Positions 1-7,301 of a stretch of DNA of 44,376 nt are shown here, in pieces. The position numbers were made by a program, and so were the translations under genes. The DNA lies in NCBI RefSeq assembly GCF_012184385.1, contig NZ_VSRL01000050.1, forward strand, positions 1 through 44,376, written 5' to 3'. The notes under the pieces were generated by a model. That model was not told where the DNA came from and did not search any database. It was given only the letters and a program-made list of their open reading frames with translations. How positions within the stretch are numbered: the first letter of the stretch is position 1; the number at the start of each line of letters is the position of its first letter. Source of the stretch: Lentzea indica (GTDB taxonomy: Bacteria; Actinomycetota; Actinomycetes; Mycobacteriales; Pseudonocardiaceae).

Positions 1-226
1 CCCGGTCGAGCCGCGCGCGCACTTCGACGGTGCCGCGCGCAGGGCCCGGATAGGCGTGTTCAACGGAGTTGTTGACCGCCTCGCTGACCGCGAGAACGAG
101 GTCGCTCGCCTCGTCTTCGCCGAAACCGCTTTCCTGCAGCCATTCGCGCAACTGGTGCCGCACAGGCGCCACCTCGCGTGCGTCTGCCGGGAACCGGAGG
201 GCAAGGAAGTCCTCGTGCACCAGCAC
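1..226 (-). CDS. RsbW-type anti-sigma factor / ATP-binding protein (partial, 3' end outside window)
   Basis: Only the first 75 codons lie in the window. The protein has the start of a HATPase_c (GHKL) fold, with the N-box SEAVNNSVEHAY at about residues 47-58, where the second Asn of NNS is the usual Mg-ATP ligand. The GTG start at 226 is preceded by GGGGAGGAG at good spacing. Family knowledge: such proteins bind and hold SigB/SigF-type sigma factors and phosphorylate STAS-domain antagonists. It is divergent from another RsbW-like gene and a sigma gene, which supports a role in that partner-switching system. It could instead be a general regulatory ATP-binding protein of the large Streptomyces-type family. 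Confidence 0.75.
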   Translation of the reverse strand, partial: MLVHEDFLALRFPADAREVAPVRHQLREWLQESGFGEDEASDLVLAVSEAVNNSVEHAYPGPARGTVEVRARLDR

Positions 227-287
227 AGCGCTCCTCCCCGTCGGTTGCCTCTGCCAGGTGACTTCCCGCGTCACCAGGCCATTACAC

Positions 288-313
288 GTGTGAAATGAGA
301 TCGATTCGGGTAC
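288..313 (+). promoter_or_regulatory. SigF/SigB-type promoter of the rsbW-sigma operon
   Basis: GTGT (288-291), a 16-nt spacer and GGGTAC (308-313) resemble the actinobacterial SigF/SigB consensus GTTT-N15-17-GGGTA. The predicted transcript would start near 320 and lead into the anti-sigma/sigma pair, giving an autoregulatory loop. The -35 element deviates at one base, so this is a prediction. Confidence 0.45.
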
Positions 314-358
314 GGCAATGACATGCCGGCCCACAGCAGAACGGACTACGAGGTGGGT

Positions 359-757
359 GTGACGCAATTGTCAGGGGTCGAACTGCGAATGGCCGCGGAT
401 CCCATGCAGCTGTCCATCGTGCGCGCGGTCGCAGCGGACATCGCGATGCGGCAGGACTTCGACCTCGACTCCATCGAGGACCTGAAGCTCGCCGTCGACG
501 AAACGTGCTCGACGCTGATCACGCTGGCGGCTCAGGACGCTGTGCTCAGTTGTCATTTCGCCGTGGACGGTGCGGGCGCGGTCCACGTCTCGGCGAAGGC
601 GTCCGCCAAAGTCGCCGCGGGGCCCGACGAGGGCAGCTTCGGCTGGCGCGTGCTGACCGCACTCGTCGACTCGGTGCAGACCAGAGTCGAGGAGACCGAA
701 GGGTTCGTGGTCCACATCGACCTCGTGAAGTCTTCCGCAGGGGCGGTGGATGCGTGA
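359..757 (+). CDS. RsbW/UsfX-like anti-sigma factor
   Basis: A 132-aa HATPase_c-type protein directly upstream of, and overlapping by 4 nt, the SigF/SigB-type sigma gene, so it is most likely its anti-sigma factor. The helix LKLAVDETCSTLI (residues 42-54) occupies the N-box position, but the Asn seen in canonical RsbW (and in the divergent neighbour) is replaced by Thr; the G-box region GSFGWRVLTALVDS follows. I chose GTG 359 because GAGG lies just upstream and because a start at ATG 323 would have no Shine-Dalgarno and sit almost on the predicted transcription start. ATG 323 (144 aa) is the alternative. The weakened N-box suggests sigma binding could be retained with altered ATP use, which is inference. 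Confidence 0.8.
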   Translation: MTQLSGVELRMAADPMQLSIVRAVAADIAMRQDFDLDSIEDLKLAVDETCSTLITLAAQDAVLSCHFAVDGAGAVHVSAKASAKVAAGPDEGSFGWRVLTALVDSVQTRVEETEGFVVHIDLVKSSAGAVDA

Positions 758-1542
758 CCGGGTCGGAGGAGTCGACCACGACGACCAGGTCCGGCGGTGA
801 CTACGACCACCTGGCTCCGCTGTTCGCCGAGCTCGCGGTCACACCCGACGGACCACAACGGGAGTCGTTGCGGGACCGGCTCGTCACCGAGCACCTCCCG
901 GTCGCCCAGCACATCGCACGCCGGTTCGGCCACCGCGGCGAGCCGCACGAGGACCTCGTGCAGGTCGCGACGGTCGGCCTGATCAACGCCGTCGACCGCT
1001 TCGACCCCGACCGCGGCAGCGACTTCCTGTCCTTCGCGGTGCCGACGATCATGGGTGAGGTGCGGAAGTACTTCCGCGACTCCAGCTGGTCGGTGCGGAT
1101 GCCCAGACGGCTCAAAGAGCTGCATCTGGCGATCAACGCGGGCACCTCGCGGCTGTCGCAGTCCCTCGGGCGGGCACCGACACCGTCGGAGCTGGCAGAG
1201 CACCTCGGCCTCAGCCGCGACGAGGTCCACGAAGGACTCGCGGCCGGAAACGCTTACCAGAGCGCGTCTTTGGACGACATGCTGATGTCGGAGGACTCGT
1301 CGATCTCACTGGGCAGCACCATCGGCGAGGAAGATCCGGAGATCGCGATGATCGAGCAGCGGGAGGCGCTGCACCCGTTGCTGCAGAAGCTGCCGGAGCG
1401 GGAGCGCAAGATCGTGATCATGCGGTTCTTCGGCAACATGACGCAGACGCAGATCGCGCAGAAGGTCGGGATCTCGCAGATGCACGTCTCGCGGTTGCTC
1501 GCGAAGACGTTGCGGCAACTGCGAGACGTGCTCGAGGAGTAG
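754..1542 (+). CDS. SigF/SigB/SigG-family RNA polymerase sigma factor
   Basis: 262 aa, a group 3 sigma factor with region 2 (LVTEHLPVAQHIARRF, then DLVQVATVGLINAVDRFDP and the -10 binding part SFAVPTIMGEVRKYFRD), region 3 (RRLKELHLAINAGTSRLSQ, SELAEHLGLSRDEV) and a C-terminal region 4 helix-turn-helix (MTQTQIAQKVGISQMHVSRL). Length is typical for SigB/SigF. The GTG start at 754 overlaps the stop of the upstream anti-sigma gene (GTGA), implying translational coupling. The stretch GEVRKYFRDSSWSVRMPR is characteristic of actinobacterial general-stress and development sigma factors. Exact paralogue (SigF versus SigB/G/H types) cannot be settled by eye. Confidence 0.92.
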   Translation: MTGSEESTTTTRSGGDYDHLAPLFAELAVTPDGPQRESLRDRLVTEHLPVAQHIARRFGHRGEPHEDLVQVATVGLINAVDRFDPDRGSDFLSFAVPTIMGEVRKYFRDSSWSVRMPRRLKELHLAINAGTSRLSQSLGRAPTPSELAEHLGLSRDEVHEGLAAGNAYQSASLDDMLMSEDSSISLGSTIGEEDPEIAMIEQREALHPLLQKLPERERKIVIMRFFGNMTQTQIAQKVGISQMHVSRLLAKTLRQLRDVLEE

Positions 1543-1559
1543 AGGGCCTGGAGGCCACG

Positions 1560-1859
1560 CTACGAGGCCACGCGGACACGGCGCCGGGTAGCGGCGATGA
1601 TCTGGCGCCGTTCGTCCTCGCCCATGCCGCCCCACACGCCGTACGGCTCCTGAGCCTCCAGGGCGTGCTCGCGGCACTGCGCCAGCACCGGACAGTGCGC
1701 GCAGATCGCCTTCGCCTTCTCCTCCCGCGCGGCCCTGGCGTAACCGCGCTCGTTGTCCGGGTGGAAGAAGACAGCGCTGTTCTGGCCGCGGCACAGCCCT
1801 TCCATCTGCCAGTCCCACACGTCGGTGACCGGCTTGGGAAGACGGGTCGTGCAGGTCAT
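1560..1859 (-). CDS. WhiB-family iron-sulfur transcriptional regulator (WhiB3/WhiD-like)
   Basis: 99 aa. The four cluster-ligand cysteines are visible: C23, then C53 and C56 (CxxC) and C62, followed by the GVWGG turn and a basic C-terminal tail (RRQIIAATRRRVRV) that would contact DNA. The N-terminal pattern VWDWQMEGLCRG and FFHPDNERG resembles WhiB3 (Mycobacterium) and WhiD (Streptomyces) more than WhiB1 or WhiB2. The family binds a [4Fe-4S] cluster and acts with the primary sigma factor. ATG 1859 is chosen because AAGGGAG lies 5 nt upstream; an in-frame start exists farther up at 1895. Convergent with the sigma gene, 17 bp apart. Confidence 0.92.
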   Translation of the reverse strand: MTCTTRLPKPVTDVWDWQMEGLCRGQNSAVFFHPDNERGYARAAREEKAKAICAHCPVLAQCREHALEAQEPYGVWGGMGEDERRQIIAATRRRVRVAS

Positions 1860-1898
1860 CGCGACTCCCTTGCTGGGCGGAAGAGTTGCGATCACTGC

Positions 1899-1925
1899 GT
1901 ACCCGTGGTCTGACCAGGGGTAAAC
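1899..1925 (-). promoter_or_regulatory. SigF/SigB-type promoter of the whiB gene
   Basis: On the minus strand, GTTT (1925-1922), a 17-nt spacer and GGGTAC (1904-1899). The -10 hexamer is identical to that of the sigma operon at 308-313. This predicts that the neighbouring alternative sigma factor controls whiB. Confidence 0.5.
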
Positions 1926-1928
1926 CTG

Positions 1929-3662
1929 TTACAGCTTTTCAGGTGCGCCGATGCCCAGCAGGGACAGACCCAGCGTGAGCACCCGCGACGTGAGCGTGAG
2001 CAGGTGCAGGCGCGAGTCCTGCAGCTCCTGGGTCTCCGCGGTCGCCACCGGGCACTGGTTGTAGAACGTGGAGAACGCCGTGGCCGTCTCGAACAGGTAG
2101 GTCGTGAGCTTGTGCGGGGCGAGCTCGTCGATGGCCGCCTGGATCGCCGTGGGCAGTTGGAGCAGCTTCAGCGCGAGATCGCGCTCGGCCTGCTCCTGCA
2201 GCACCAGAGGCGCGTCCGCCGGTGCCTCGCGGCCGACCTTGCGGCAGATCGAGAGGATCCGGGCGTTCGCGTACTGGATGTAGACGGACGTGTCGCCGGT
2301 GGTGGCGAGCATCTTCTCCCAGGTGAAGACGTAGTCCTTCTCGCGGTCGTTGGAGAGGTCCGCGTACTTCACCGCGCCGAGGCCGATCGTGCGGGCGAGC
2401 GCGTCCTTCTCCGCACCCTCCACTTCGGACGTTTCGGGCATCACCTTGTAGGAGTTCTCGACCGCCTCGTTGAGCAGCTCGATGAGCTTGATCGTGCCGC
2501 CCGTGCGGGTGCGGATCGTCTTGCCGTCCGCGCCGAGGATCGTGCCGAACCCCGTGTGCACCGCGGTGTGGGCGTCGTCGAGCCAGCCCGCCTGCTTCGC
2601 CGTGGCGAAGATCATCTGGAAGTGCTGGGCCTGCGGCGAGCCGACCACGTAGATCAGCTGGTCCACCTTGCGTTCGCGCACCCAGTAGCGGGCGGTGGCG
2701 AAGTCCGTGGTGGCGTAGCCGTAGCCGCCGTCGCTCTTGCGGATGATCAGCGGCAGCCGGTCGCCCTCGCGGTTGGTGAAGCCGGGCGGGAACACGCAGA
2801 GCGCACCGTCGCTGGTCTCGACGAGGCCCTTCTGCTGCAGCTCGATGATCGTGTCGGCGAGGTAGGGGTTGTAGAAGCTCTCGCCGTAGTTGTCCTCCGC
2901 GGACAGACCGATACCGAGCAGCTCGTAGACCTGGTTGAAGTGCCGCTGCGACTCGGCCACCAGCTCGTGCCACAACGCCAGCGTGTGCTCGTCGCCACCC
3001 TGCAGCAGCACGACCCGCCGGCGCGCGCGGTCGGCGAAACCCGGTTCGTTGTCGAACTTCTGCCTGGCCTGCTGGTAGAAGGCGTTGAGGTCGCTGATCT
3101 CGTGGTCGGCGCCGTGGCCCTCGTCGGTCAGGTGCTCGATGAGCATGCCGAACGGCGTGCCCCAGTCACCGAGGTGGTTGTGCGGGATGACCTCGTGGCC
3201 CGCGAACGTCAGCAGGCGGCAGAACGCGTCCCCGATGATCGTCGAGCGCAGGTGCCCGACGTGCATCTCCTTGGCGACGTTCGGGCTGCTGTAGTCGATC
3301 GCGATGCGCCGCGGCTCGTCCGTCGTCGGCACACCGAGGCGATCGTCGCCGAGCAGGCCGGCGGTCTGCGCTTCGAGCCACTCGCGGCGCAGCCTGAGGT
3401 TGATGAAGCCGGGACCCGCGATCTCCGGCGTCTCGATCGCGTCGGCCGCGTCGAGGTGCTCGACGATCAGCGTGGCGACCTCGCGCGGGTTCTTGCCGAC
3501 CTTCTTGGCGAGGCTCATCGCCACGTTGCACTGGTAGTCGGCACCGTCTCGGTTGGACGGTCGGATCAGCGCTTCCTCGGCGGTGATGTCCACGTCCAGT
3601 GCGGCGCGCAACGCCCGCGCGACCCGCTGGCCCAGTTCGAGCCCGACATCCCCACGCAGCAC
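1929..3662 (-). CDS. argS: Arginyl-tRNA synthetase
   Basis: 577 aa, the usual length for class I ArgRS. It charges tRNA-Arg with arginine using ATP in the cytoplasm. Visible features: the N-terminal Add1 domain; the HIGH-type signature SSPNVAKEMHVGHLRSTIIG at about residues 125-145; a degenerate KMSKS-like segment GADGKTIRTRTGG; and the C-terminal anticodon-binding (DALR) domain ending LGIGAPEKL. I prefer GTG 3662 over GTG 3671, since AGAGGTGGG would lie too close to the earlier codon but is well spaced for 3662. In many actinomycetes argS stands before lysA-hom-thrC; here a tnpB element and a protease gene sit at its 5' side. Confidence 0.97.
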   Translation of the reverse strand: MLRGDVGLELGQRVARALRAALDVDITAEEALIRPSNRDGADYQCNVAMSLAKKVGKNPREVATLIVEHLDAADAIETPEIAGPGFINLRLRREWLEAQTAGLLGDDRLGVPTTDEPRRIAIDYSSPNVAKEMHVGHLRSTIIGDAFCRLLTFAGHEVIPHNHLGDWGTPFGMLIEHLTDEGHGADHEISDLNAFYQQARQKFDNEPGFADRARRRVVLLQGGDEHTLALWHELVAESQRHFNQVYELLGIGLSAEDNYGESFYNPYLADTIIELQQKGLVETSDGALCVFPPGFTNREGDRLPLIIRKSDGGYGYATTDFATARYWVRERKVDQLIYVVGSPQAQHFQMIFATAKQAGWLDDAHTAVHTGFGTILGADGKTIRTRTGGTIKLIELLNEAVENSYKVMPETSEVEGAEKDALARTIGLGAVKYADLSNDREKDYVFTWEKMLATTGDTSVYIQYANARILSICRKVGREAPADAPLVLQEQAERDLALKLLQLPTAIQAAIDELAPHKLTTYLFETATAFSTFYNQCPVATAETQELQDSRLHLLTLTSRVLTLGLSLLGIGAPEKL

Positions 3663-3764
3663 TGAACCCACCTCTCGACCACGGCTTGTTCAGTTCAGTA
3701 TTTCACCACGGCAAAACCATTACCCACGGCGCCTGCAATCGAACAGATGTTCTACACTGGCAAG

Positions 3765-4907
3765 GTGAAGATCGTTGTTCAGGTCCGCCTGCTGCCCTCA
3801 GCCGAGCAGGCAGCGGCGCTGGCGACGACTCTGCGCGTGTGCAACGCAGCGGCGAACGAGGTGTCGCGGGTGGCGTTCGAGCAGAACGTGTTCTCCCGCA
3901 ACGACTTGCAGAAACCGGTCTACAGCGAGGTGCGGTCGTCGGGTCTGGGAGCCCAGGCCGCGGTGCGGACGGTGAAGAAGGTCGTCGACGCCTACACCGC
4001 ACTGCGAGCTCACATCCGTTCGGGAATCTTGGTCGGCGCACGACGTGCCAAGGCCGAGGGTAAGCCGATCAGATTTCGTGACGAGGCGGCTCAGCCGTTC
4101 GACGACCGAATGCTCTCGTGGCAACACGCCGCCAAGACGGTGTCGATCTGGACCTCGGTGGGCCGCTTGAAGGGAATGCGGTTCACCGGGCACCCCGACC
4201 AGCTGAGAACCCTCGCCTCATCCCGCCAGGGCGAAACCAACCTGGTGGTGCGTGACGGCAAGTGGCTGTTGATCGCCGTCTGCGACCTGCCCGAGCCAGC
4301 AGTGTTCGAGCCGGTCGACTGGCTCGGCGTTGACCGCGGCATCGTCAACGTCGCCACCACGTCGGACGGAACGAATTTCCAGGGTCGCCGTTTGCGGCGC
4401 TATCGACGGTGGCAGCTGAGGAAACGCGCCGAGCTGCAAGCGAAGCGGACCAAGTCCGCGACCCGTCGTCTCCGTCGGCGTGCTCGACGGGAGCATCGCC
4501 ATGTCACGCATGTCAACCACACCATTGCCAAGGAACTGGTGGCTGTCGCACAACGCACCGGCCGCGGTATCGCTCTGGAAGATCTGAGCGGCATCCGTGA
4601 CCGGGTACGGCCTCGCCGCGACCAGCGAGCCACCCACTCCTCTTGGCCGTTTCACCAACTCGGCACCTTCGTCGAGTACAAGGCGAAACGGGCGGGAGTT
4701 CCAGTGATCACTGTGGACGCCCGCCACACTTCACAGATGTGCCCGCGATGCGGGCACACGGCGCGCAACAACAGGTCCGATCGCGACCACTTCTGCTGTC
4801 GTCGGTGCGGCCTCGCTGGGCCTGCCGATCACGTCGCCGGGGTCAACGTGCGCAACCGTGCACGCTCGGCGTGGGTACTCGTCAACGTGCCCGAACCCGC
4901 CTCCTGA
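3765..4907 (+). CDS. tnpB: TnpB, IS200/IS605-type RNA-guided nuclease (OrfB)
   Basis: 380 aa with the TnpB layout: N-terminal helix-turn-helix-like start (KIVVQVRLLPSAEQ), a basic middle, then a split RuvC-like nuclease. Candidate catalytic residues are all present: D190 (GVDRGIVN), E272 (ALEDLSGI) and D355 (GPADHVAGVNVR; the usual DxNAA is changed to DHVAG). The zinc ribbon is C326/C329 with C345/C348. GTG 3765 is preferred because it gives the canonical family N-terminus and lies 6 nt after a -10-like TACACT (leaderless). An ATG at 3747 is in frame but has no ribosome site. No tnpA is present, so this is a TnpB-only element. Family members cut DNA using a transposon-end guide RNA. The gene looks intact. 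Confidence 0.92.
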   Translation: MKIVVQVRLLPSAEQAAALATTLRVCNAAANEVSRVAFEQNVFSRNDLQKPVYSEVRSSGLGAQAAVRTVKKVVDAYTALRAHIRSGILVGARRAKAEGKPIRFRDEAAQPFDDRMLSWQHAAKTVSIWTSVGRLKGMRFTGHPDQLRTLASSRQGETNLVVRDGKWLLIAVCDLPEPAVFEPVDWLGVDRGIVNVATTSDGTNFQGRRLRRYRRWQLRKRAELQAKRTKSATRRLRRRARREHRHVTHVNHTIAKELVAVAQRTGRGIALEDLSGIRDRVRPRRDQRATHSSWPFHQLGTFVEYKAKRAGVPVITVDARHTSQMCPRCGHTARNNRSDRDHFCCRRCGLAGPADHVAGVNVRNRARSAWVLVNVPEPAS

Positions 4908-4963
4908 CGACGGCAGGTTGATGCGGCCCGCACGCCACAGCCACTGGCGAACGGAGAACGCGA

Positions 4964-4986
4964 CCTCTGCTCGTTCAGAGCAGGGG
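4964..4986 (+). ncRNA. Right-end hairpin, candidate 3' scaffold of the TnpB guide RNA (reRNA/omegaRNA)
   Basis: CCTCTGCTC / GAGCAGGGG forms a 9-bp stem with one G-U pair around the loop GTTCA, 57 nt after the tnpB stop. IS605-family guide RNAs start inside the 3' part of tnpB and end in such a right-end hairpin, with the guide copied from the flanking DNA just beyond. The hairpin also covers the stop codon and last residues of the opposite-strand M50 protease gene. It could instead serve as a transcription terminator. Confidence 0.45.
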
Positions 4987-5670
4987 AGTTGACCAACGTC
5001 CAAGCAGTAATGCACCGCCGCCCACGAGCGCCGCGACGCTGACCACACCGAACAGCGTCACCCAGCCGAGCGCGGGCACGCCGGTGAGCCAGGCGAGCTG
5101 GTCGGCGTCACTGCGCGGGGCCTGACGGCGCCACCGCTTGACCTGCAGCTCCCACACCGGGCGCACGCCGCCGAGCAGCAGGAACCACGCGAACACGTAC
5201 GCGGCGGTGTCCCTGACCTCTGGCGAGGCGTAGAAGGAGACGAAGAGGAACACCCCGCCGGTCACGATGATCGACAGCACGCCGAAGACGTTGCGAATCA
5301 TGATCAGCATGGCGGCGAGGAACACGATGCTGATCCACAGCATCAGCTGGATCTGCTCGTTGGTGATGAGCACCGCGGCACCGAACCCGAGCAACGACGG
5401 CGCGATGTAACCGGCCAGCGCGGTGAGCACCATGCCGGGCCCGCGAGGCTTGCCGCGCGAGACGGTGAGGCCACTGGTGTCGGAGTGCAGCTTGATGCCG
5501 CTGAGGCGCCGCCCGGTGAGGACCGCGACCAGGGCGTGGCCGCCCTCGTGGGCGATGGTGATGACGTTGCGGGTGAGCCGCCAGATCCCGTGCAGCGCGA
5601 CGGCCAGGAACGCGGCCAGCGCGGTGCCCCACGTGATCAGCACTTCGTCGGTCAGCAACTCGGAAGGCAT
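4975..5670 (-). CDS. M50B-like membrane zinc metalloprotease
   Basis: 231 aa, polytopic, with hydrophobic segments from about residue 12 to near the C-terminus. The zinc-binding motif HEGGH (H41-E42-x-x-H45) lies at the end of the second membrane segment, as in Peptidase_M50B proteins of actinobacteria. Family members cleave membrane-embedded substrates or regulators; the substrate here is unknown. The last five residues (STPLL) and the stop are encoded by DNA that looks like the tnpB element right end, so the native C-terminus may have been replaced. A strong terminator-like repeat separates it from the upstream DUF4383 gene, so it is probably transcribed on its own. Confidence 0.85.
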   Translation of the reverse strand: MPSELLTDEVLITWGTALAAFLAVALHGIWRLTRNVITIAHEGGHALVAVLTGRRLSGIKLHSDTSGLTVSRGKPRGPGMVLTALAGYIAPSLLGFGAAVLITNEQIQLMLWISIVFLAAMLIMIRNVFGVLSIIVTGGVFLFVSFYASPEVRDTAAYVFAWFLLLGGVRPVWELQVKRWRRQAPRSDADQLAWLTGVPALGWVTLFGVVSVAALVGGGALLLGRWSTPLL

Positions 5671-5685
5671 CGCGACATCGAAACA

Positions 5686-5726
5686 GACGCGCTGTTAGAG
5701 CCGCATGTGGGCTCCAACAGCGCGTC
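5686..5726 (-). terminator. Strong inverted repeat, terminator of the DUF4383 gene
   Basis: GACGCGCTGTT and AACAGCGCGTC form a perfect 11-bp stem; an inner GAGCC/GGCTC extends it. It lies between the stop of the upstream leftward gene (5759) and the start of the M50 gene (5670). There is no clear T-run, as is common in high-GC terminators. Confidence 0.7.
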
Positions 5727-5758
5727 GGTTCCGGGCAGGGGGACCCGTCCGGGGGTCC

Positions 5759-6385
5759 TCAGTGCTTGATCTTGTCCTTGTTCACCCGTTCGGTCTTCGG
5801 GTCGATCACGGCCTGCTCCTTGGTGATGGGCTCCTGCTCCCTCGGGCTGACCGTCGGGTCCATCTCCTCGATGCGGTGCTCCCTGGTCTGCTCGTCGGAC
5901 TCCCGGAACGCGGCCGAACGCTGCTGCGGCAGCTCCGGCTCCTCCTCCTCGATCACCTTGCGGCGCGCGGGCAGCACCGCGAGCAGCAGACCGAAGAGCG
6001 CGATGCCGAAGTACAACCAGTTGTCGTTCGTGTTGAGCGCCAACGGGTTGCCGAACTCGGACACCGGGTTGCGAGCCAGGACACCGGTGATCATCAGGCT
6101 CCACACGAAGATCGCGGCGCCGCCGGCGAACAGCAGCCATCCGTACAGCCGGGCGAGGCCCGACCCCAGAGCCATGAGCAGACCGAGCACGCCGGCGGCC
6201 ACGAGCACCAGGTTGTGCAGCGGGTTCACCGAGAACCCGAGCATGAACGACTGGGCGGCCCAGTCGCCGACCCCTGTGCGGGTGAAGCCCACGACGCCGA
6301 ACACGATGAACGCGATACCGGCCAGCGCGGCCAGCAACTGCACCGGTTGCAGACCGGCGACCTTGACTGTGACGCGGTGGGTCAT
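5759..6385 (-). CDS. DUF4383 integral membrane protein
   Basis: 208 aa. Four hydrophobic segments in the first about 145 residues (starting LLAALAGIAFIVFGVVGF) form the DUF4383 domain. They are followed by a 65-residue, highly charged cytoplasmic tail (EEEEPELPQQ, TERVNKDKIKH). The family is common in actinobacteria and cyanobacteria and has no known reaction. ATG 6385 is preceded by GGAGGG. It lies 36 nt behind the preceding 100-aa gene, probably one transcript. Confidence 0.85.
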   Translation of the reverse strand: MTHRVTVKVAGLQPVQLLAALAGIAFIVFGVVGFTRTGVGDWAAQSFMLGFSVNPLHNLVLVAAGVLGLLMALGSGLARLYGWLLFAGGAAIFVWSLMITGVLARNPVSEFGNPLALNTNDNWLYFGIALFGLLLAVLPARRKVIEEEEPELPQQRSAAFRESDEQTREHRIEEMDPTVSPREQEPITKEQAVIDPKTERVNKDKIKH

Positions 6386-6421
6386 GACGCCCTCCAGGCT
6401 CCGTACTTGTCGCCCGGCGGA

Positions 6422-6724
6422 CTACCCAGCGCCGACCTCCGTCAAACCGTTCACGGACACGTCGGGCATGCCGTTGCGCGGCACGACGACGTTGCGCTTG
6501 CCGATGTGCACCACGCGCGCTCTCGACGGGTTGACGAGGACCGTGATCTCGGCGTTCTGCTCGTTGTACGCGCGGACCTCGACCTGTGTGCCCCGTGCGG
6601 CGGCGTTGCGCAGAGCGGCGGCGAGCGTGTCCAGGTTCCACGGCTTGACGAGCCGGAACTGGAACTCGTCCACGTTCAGCACGGCCCAGAGCTCGGTGTC
6701 GGTGGGTGGATCGGTCGGGTTCAT
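6422..6724 (-). CDS. Hypothetical 100-aa cytoplasmic protein
   Basis: I do not recognise this protein. It is soluble by composition, with no signal peptide or membrane segment. It has an alternating pattern suggesting a small alpha/beta fold (ELWAVLNVDEFQFRLV, then helix NLDTLAAALRNAAARG, then strands VEVRAYN and ITVLVN). ATG 6724 is chosen for the GAGGGGG site upstream; extending to 6769 in frame would add low-complexity residues and remove that site. It probably shares a transcript with the DUF4383 gene. Confidence 0.65.
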   Translation of the reverse strand: MNPTDPPTDTELWAVLNVDEFQFRLVKPWNLDTLAAALRNAAARGTQVEVRAYNEQNAEITVLVNPSRARVVHIGKRNVVVPRNGMPDVSVNGLTEVGAG

Positions 6725-6751
6725 CAGGTAAATCCCCCTCGTTGGTGGGCT

Positions 6752-6784
6752 CCGGGACGCCGCGCCCACCGCTCGGCGCCCCGG
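6752..6784 (-). terminator. Inverted repeat, terminator of the secreted-protein gene
   Basis: CCGGGACGCC and GGCGCCCCGG pair over 10 bp with one mismatch, with a 13-nt loop. It sits 8 nt beyond the stop (6792) of the leftward gene and before the next start (6724). Confidence 0.55.
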
Positions 6785-6791
6785 AATTCTG

Positions 6792-7223
6792 TTACGGCAG
6801 CTGGGTCACGACGTACGAGACCCGGTAGAACGCGTTTGCTCCCGCGACGTCGCGCTGCACCGCGGCGGCACGGCACGGCACGCGGAACGATCCGATGACG
6901 GTGTCGATGGTGGGGTCGTCCTCGACGACGGACACCGCCACGAAGCCTCCCGGCGCGATGAACTCCGTGATCTGGTCGGCGTTCCCGAGCTCGGTGGCCT
7001 CTCTCGTCTGACCTTCGGTGAAGGTGCGGGTCCCGGTTCTCTCGTCACCGACCCGCAGGTAGATCTCGTCCGTGGGCGTCTCCTGCAGGTCCAGTGCCCG
7101 CACCTCGGTGATGCGCAGCTCGCACCCACCGGCCATGGCGGCCTGTGCGTGCGAGGTGCCCGCGGTGGCGGCGGCGATTCCGCCCGCAAGAGACATCACG
7201 GCCGCGACGCGCTTGAGGTTCAT
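6792..7223 (-). CDS. Hypothetical secreted protein
   Basis: 143 aa with a clear Sec signal peptide: basic start MNLKR, hydrophobic core VAAVMSLAGGIAAATAG and a probable cleavage after SHA (about residue 26). The mature part has two cysteines (in GGCELRI and FRVPCRAAA), likely forming a disulfide. Its short strands (EIYLRVG, FVAVSVVEDDPTID, VIGSFRV) suggest a small beta-sandwich, C2- or PLAT-like, but I cannot assign a family. AAGGAG lies upstream of ATG 7223. It is followed by its own terminator-like repeat. Confidence 0.75.
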   Translation of the reverse strand: MNLKRVAAVMSLAGGIAAATAGTSHAQAAMAGGCELRITEVRALDLQETPTDEIYLRVGDERTGTRTFTEGQTREATELGNADQITEFIAPGGFVAVSVVEDDPTIDTVIGSFRVPCRAAAVQRDVAGANAFYRVSYVVTQLP

Positions 7224-7301
7224 CCGGTTCTCCTTCAGGAAGGTTTCTGTTACCCCTCAAGGAAAACGCAGGAGCACCCACGTGCACATCGGTCGCAATA
7301 C

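Larger units (their letters stand above)
3765..4993 (+). mobile_element. tnpB-only IS200/IS605-like element (boundaries approximate)
   Basis: The element consists of tnpB plus about 85 nt downstream, ending in a strong hairpin of the type found at IS605 right ends. The left boundary is not recognisable; it must lie between the argS start (3662) and the tnpB start. The right boundary is placed just after GGGGAGTTGAC by analogy with right ends of this family. Both boundaries are estimates. Confidence 0.45.

Noticed and set aside
2004..3665. 553-codon open frame on the plus strand opposite argS
   Set aside because: It is a shadow of argS: no ribosome site, an arginine/valine-rich composition produced by complementing high-GC codons, and no recognisable domain.
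3765..4907. Cas12-type CRISPR effector
   Set aside because: Length (380 aa), layout and zinc ribbon are those of TnpB, and there is no CRISPR array or other cas gene.
4918..4922. TTGAT, identical to the target-adjacent motif of ISDra2 TnpB
   Set aside because: It lies downstream of tnpB inside the element, not at a left end, and a 5-bp match is expected by chance.
7224..7301. GGGTAA as a SigF-type -10 box before the secreted-protein gene
   Set aside because: No GTTT-like element at 15-17 nt spacing; the only GTTT is 7 nt away.
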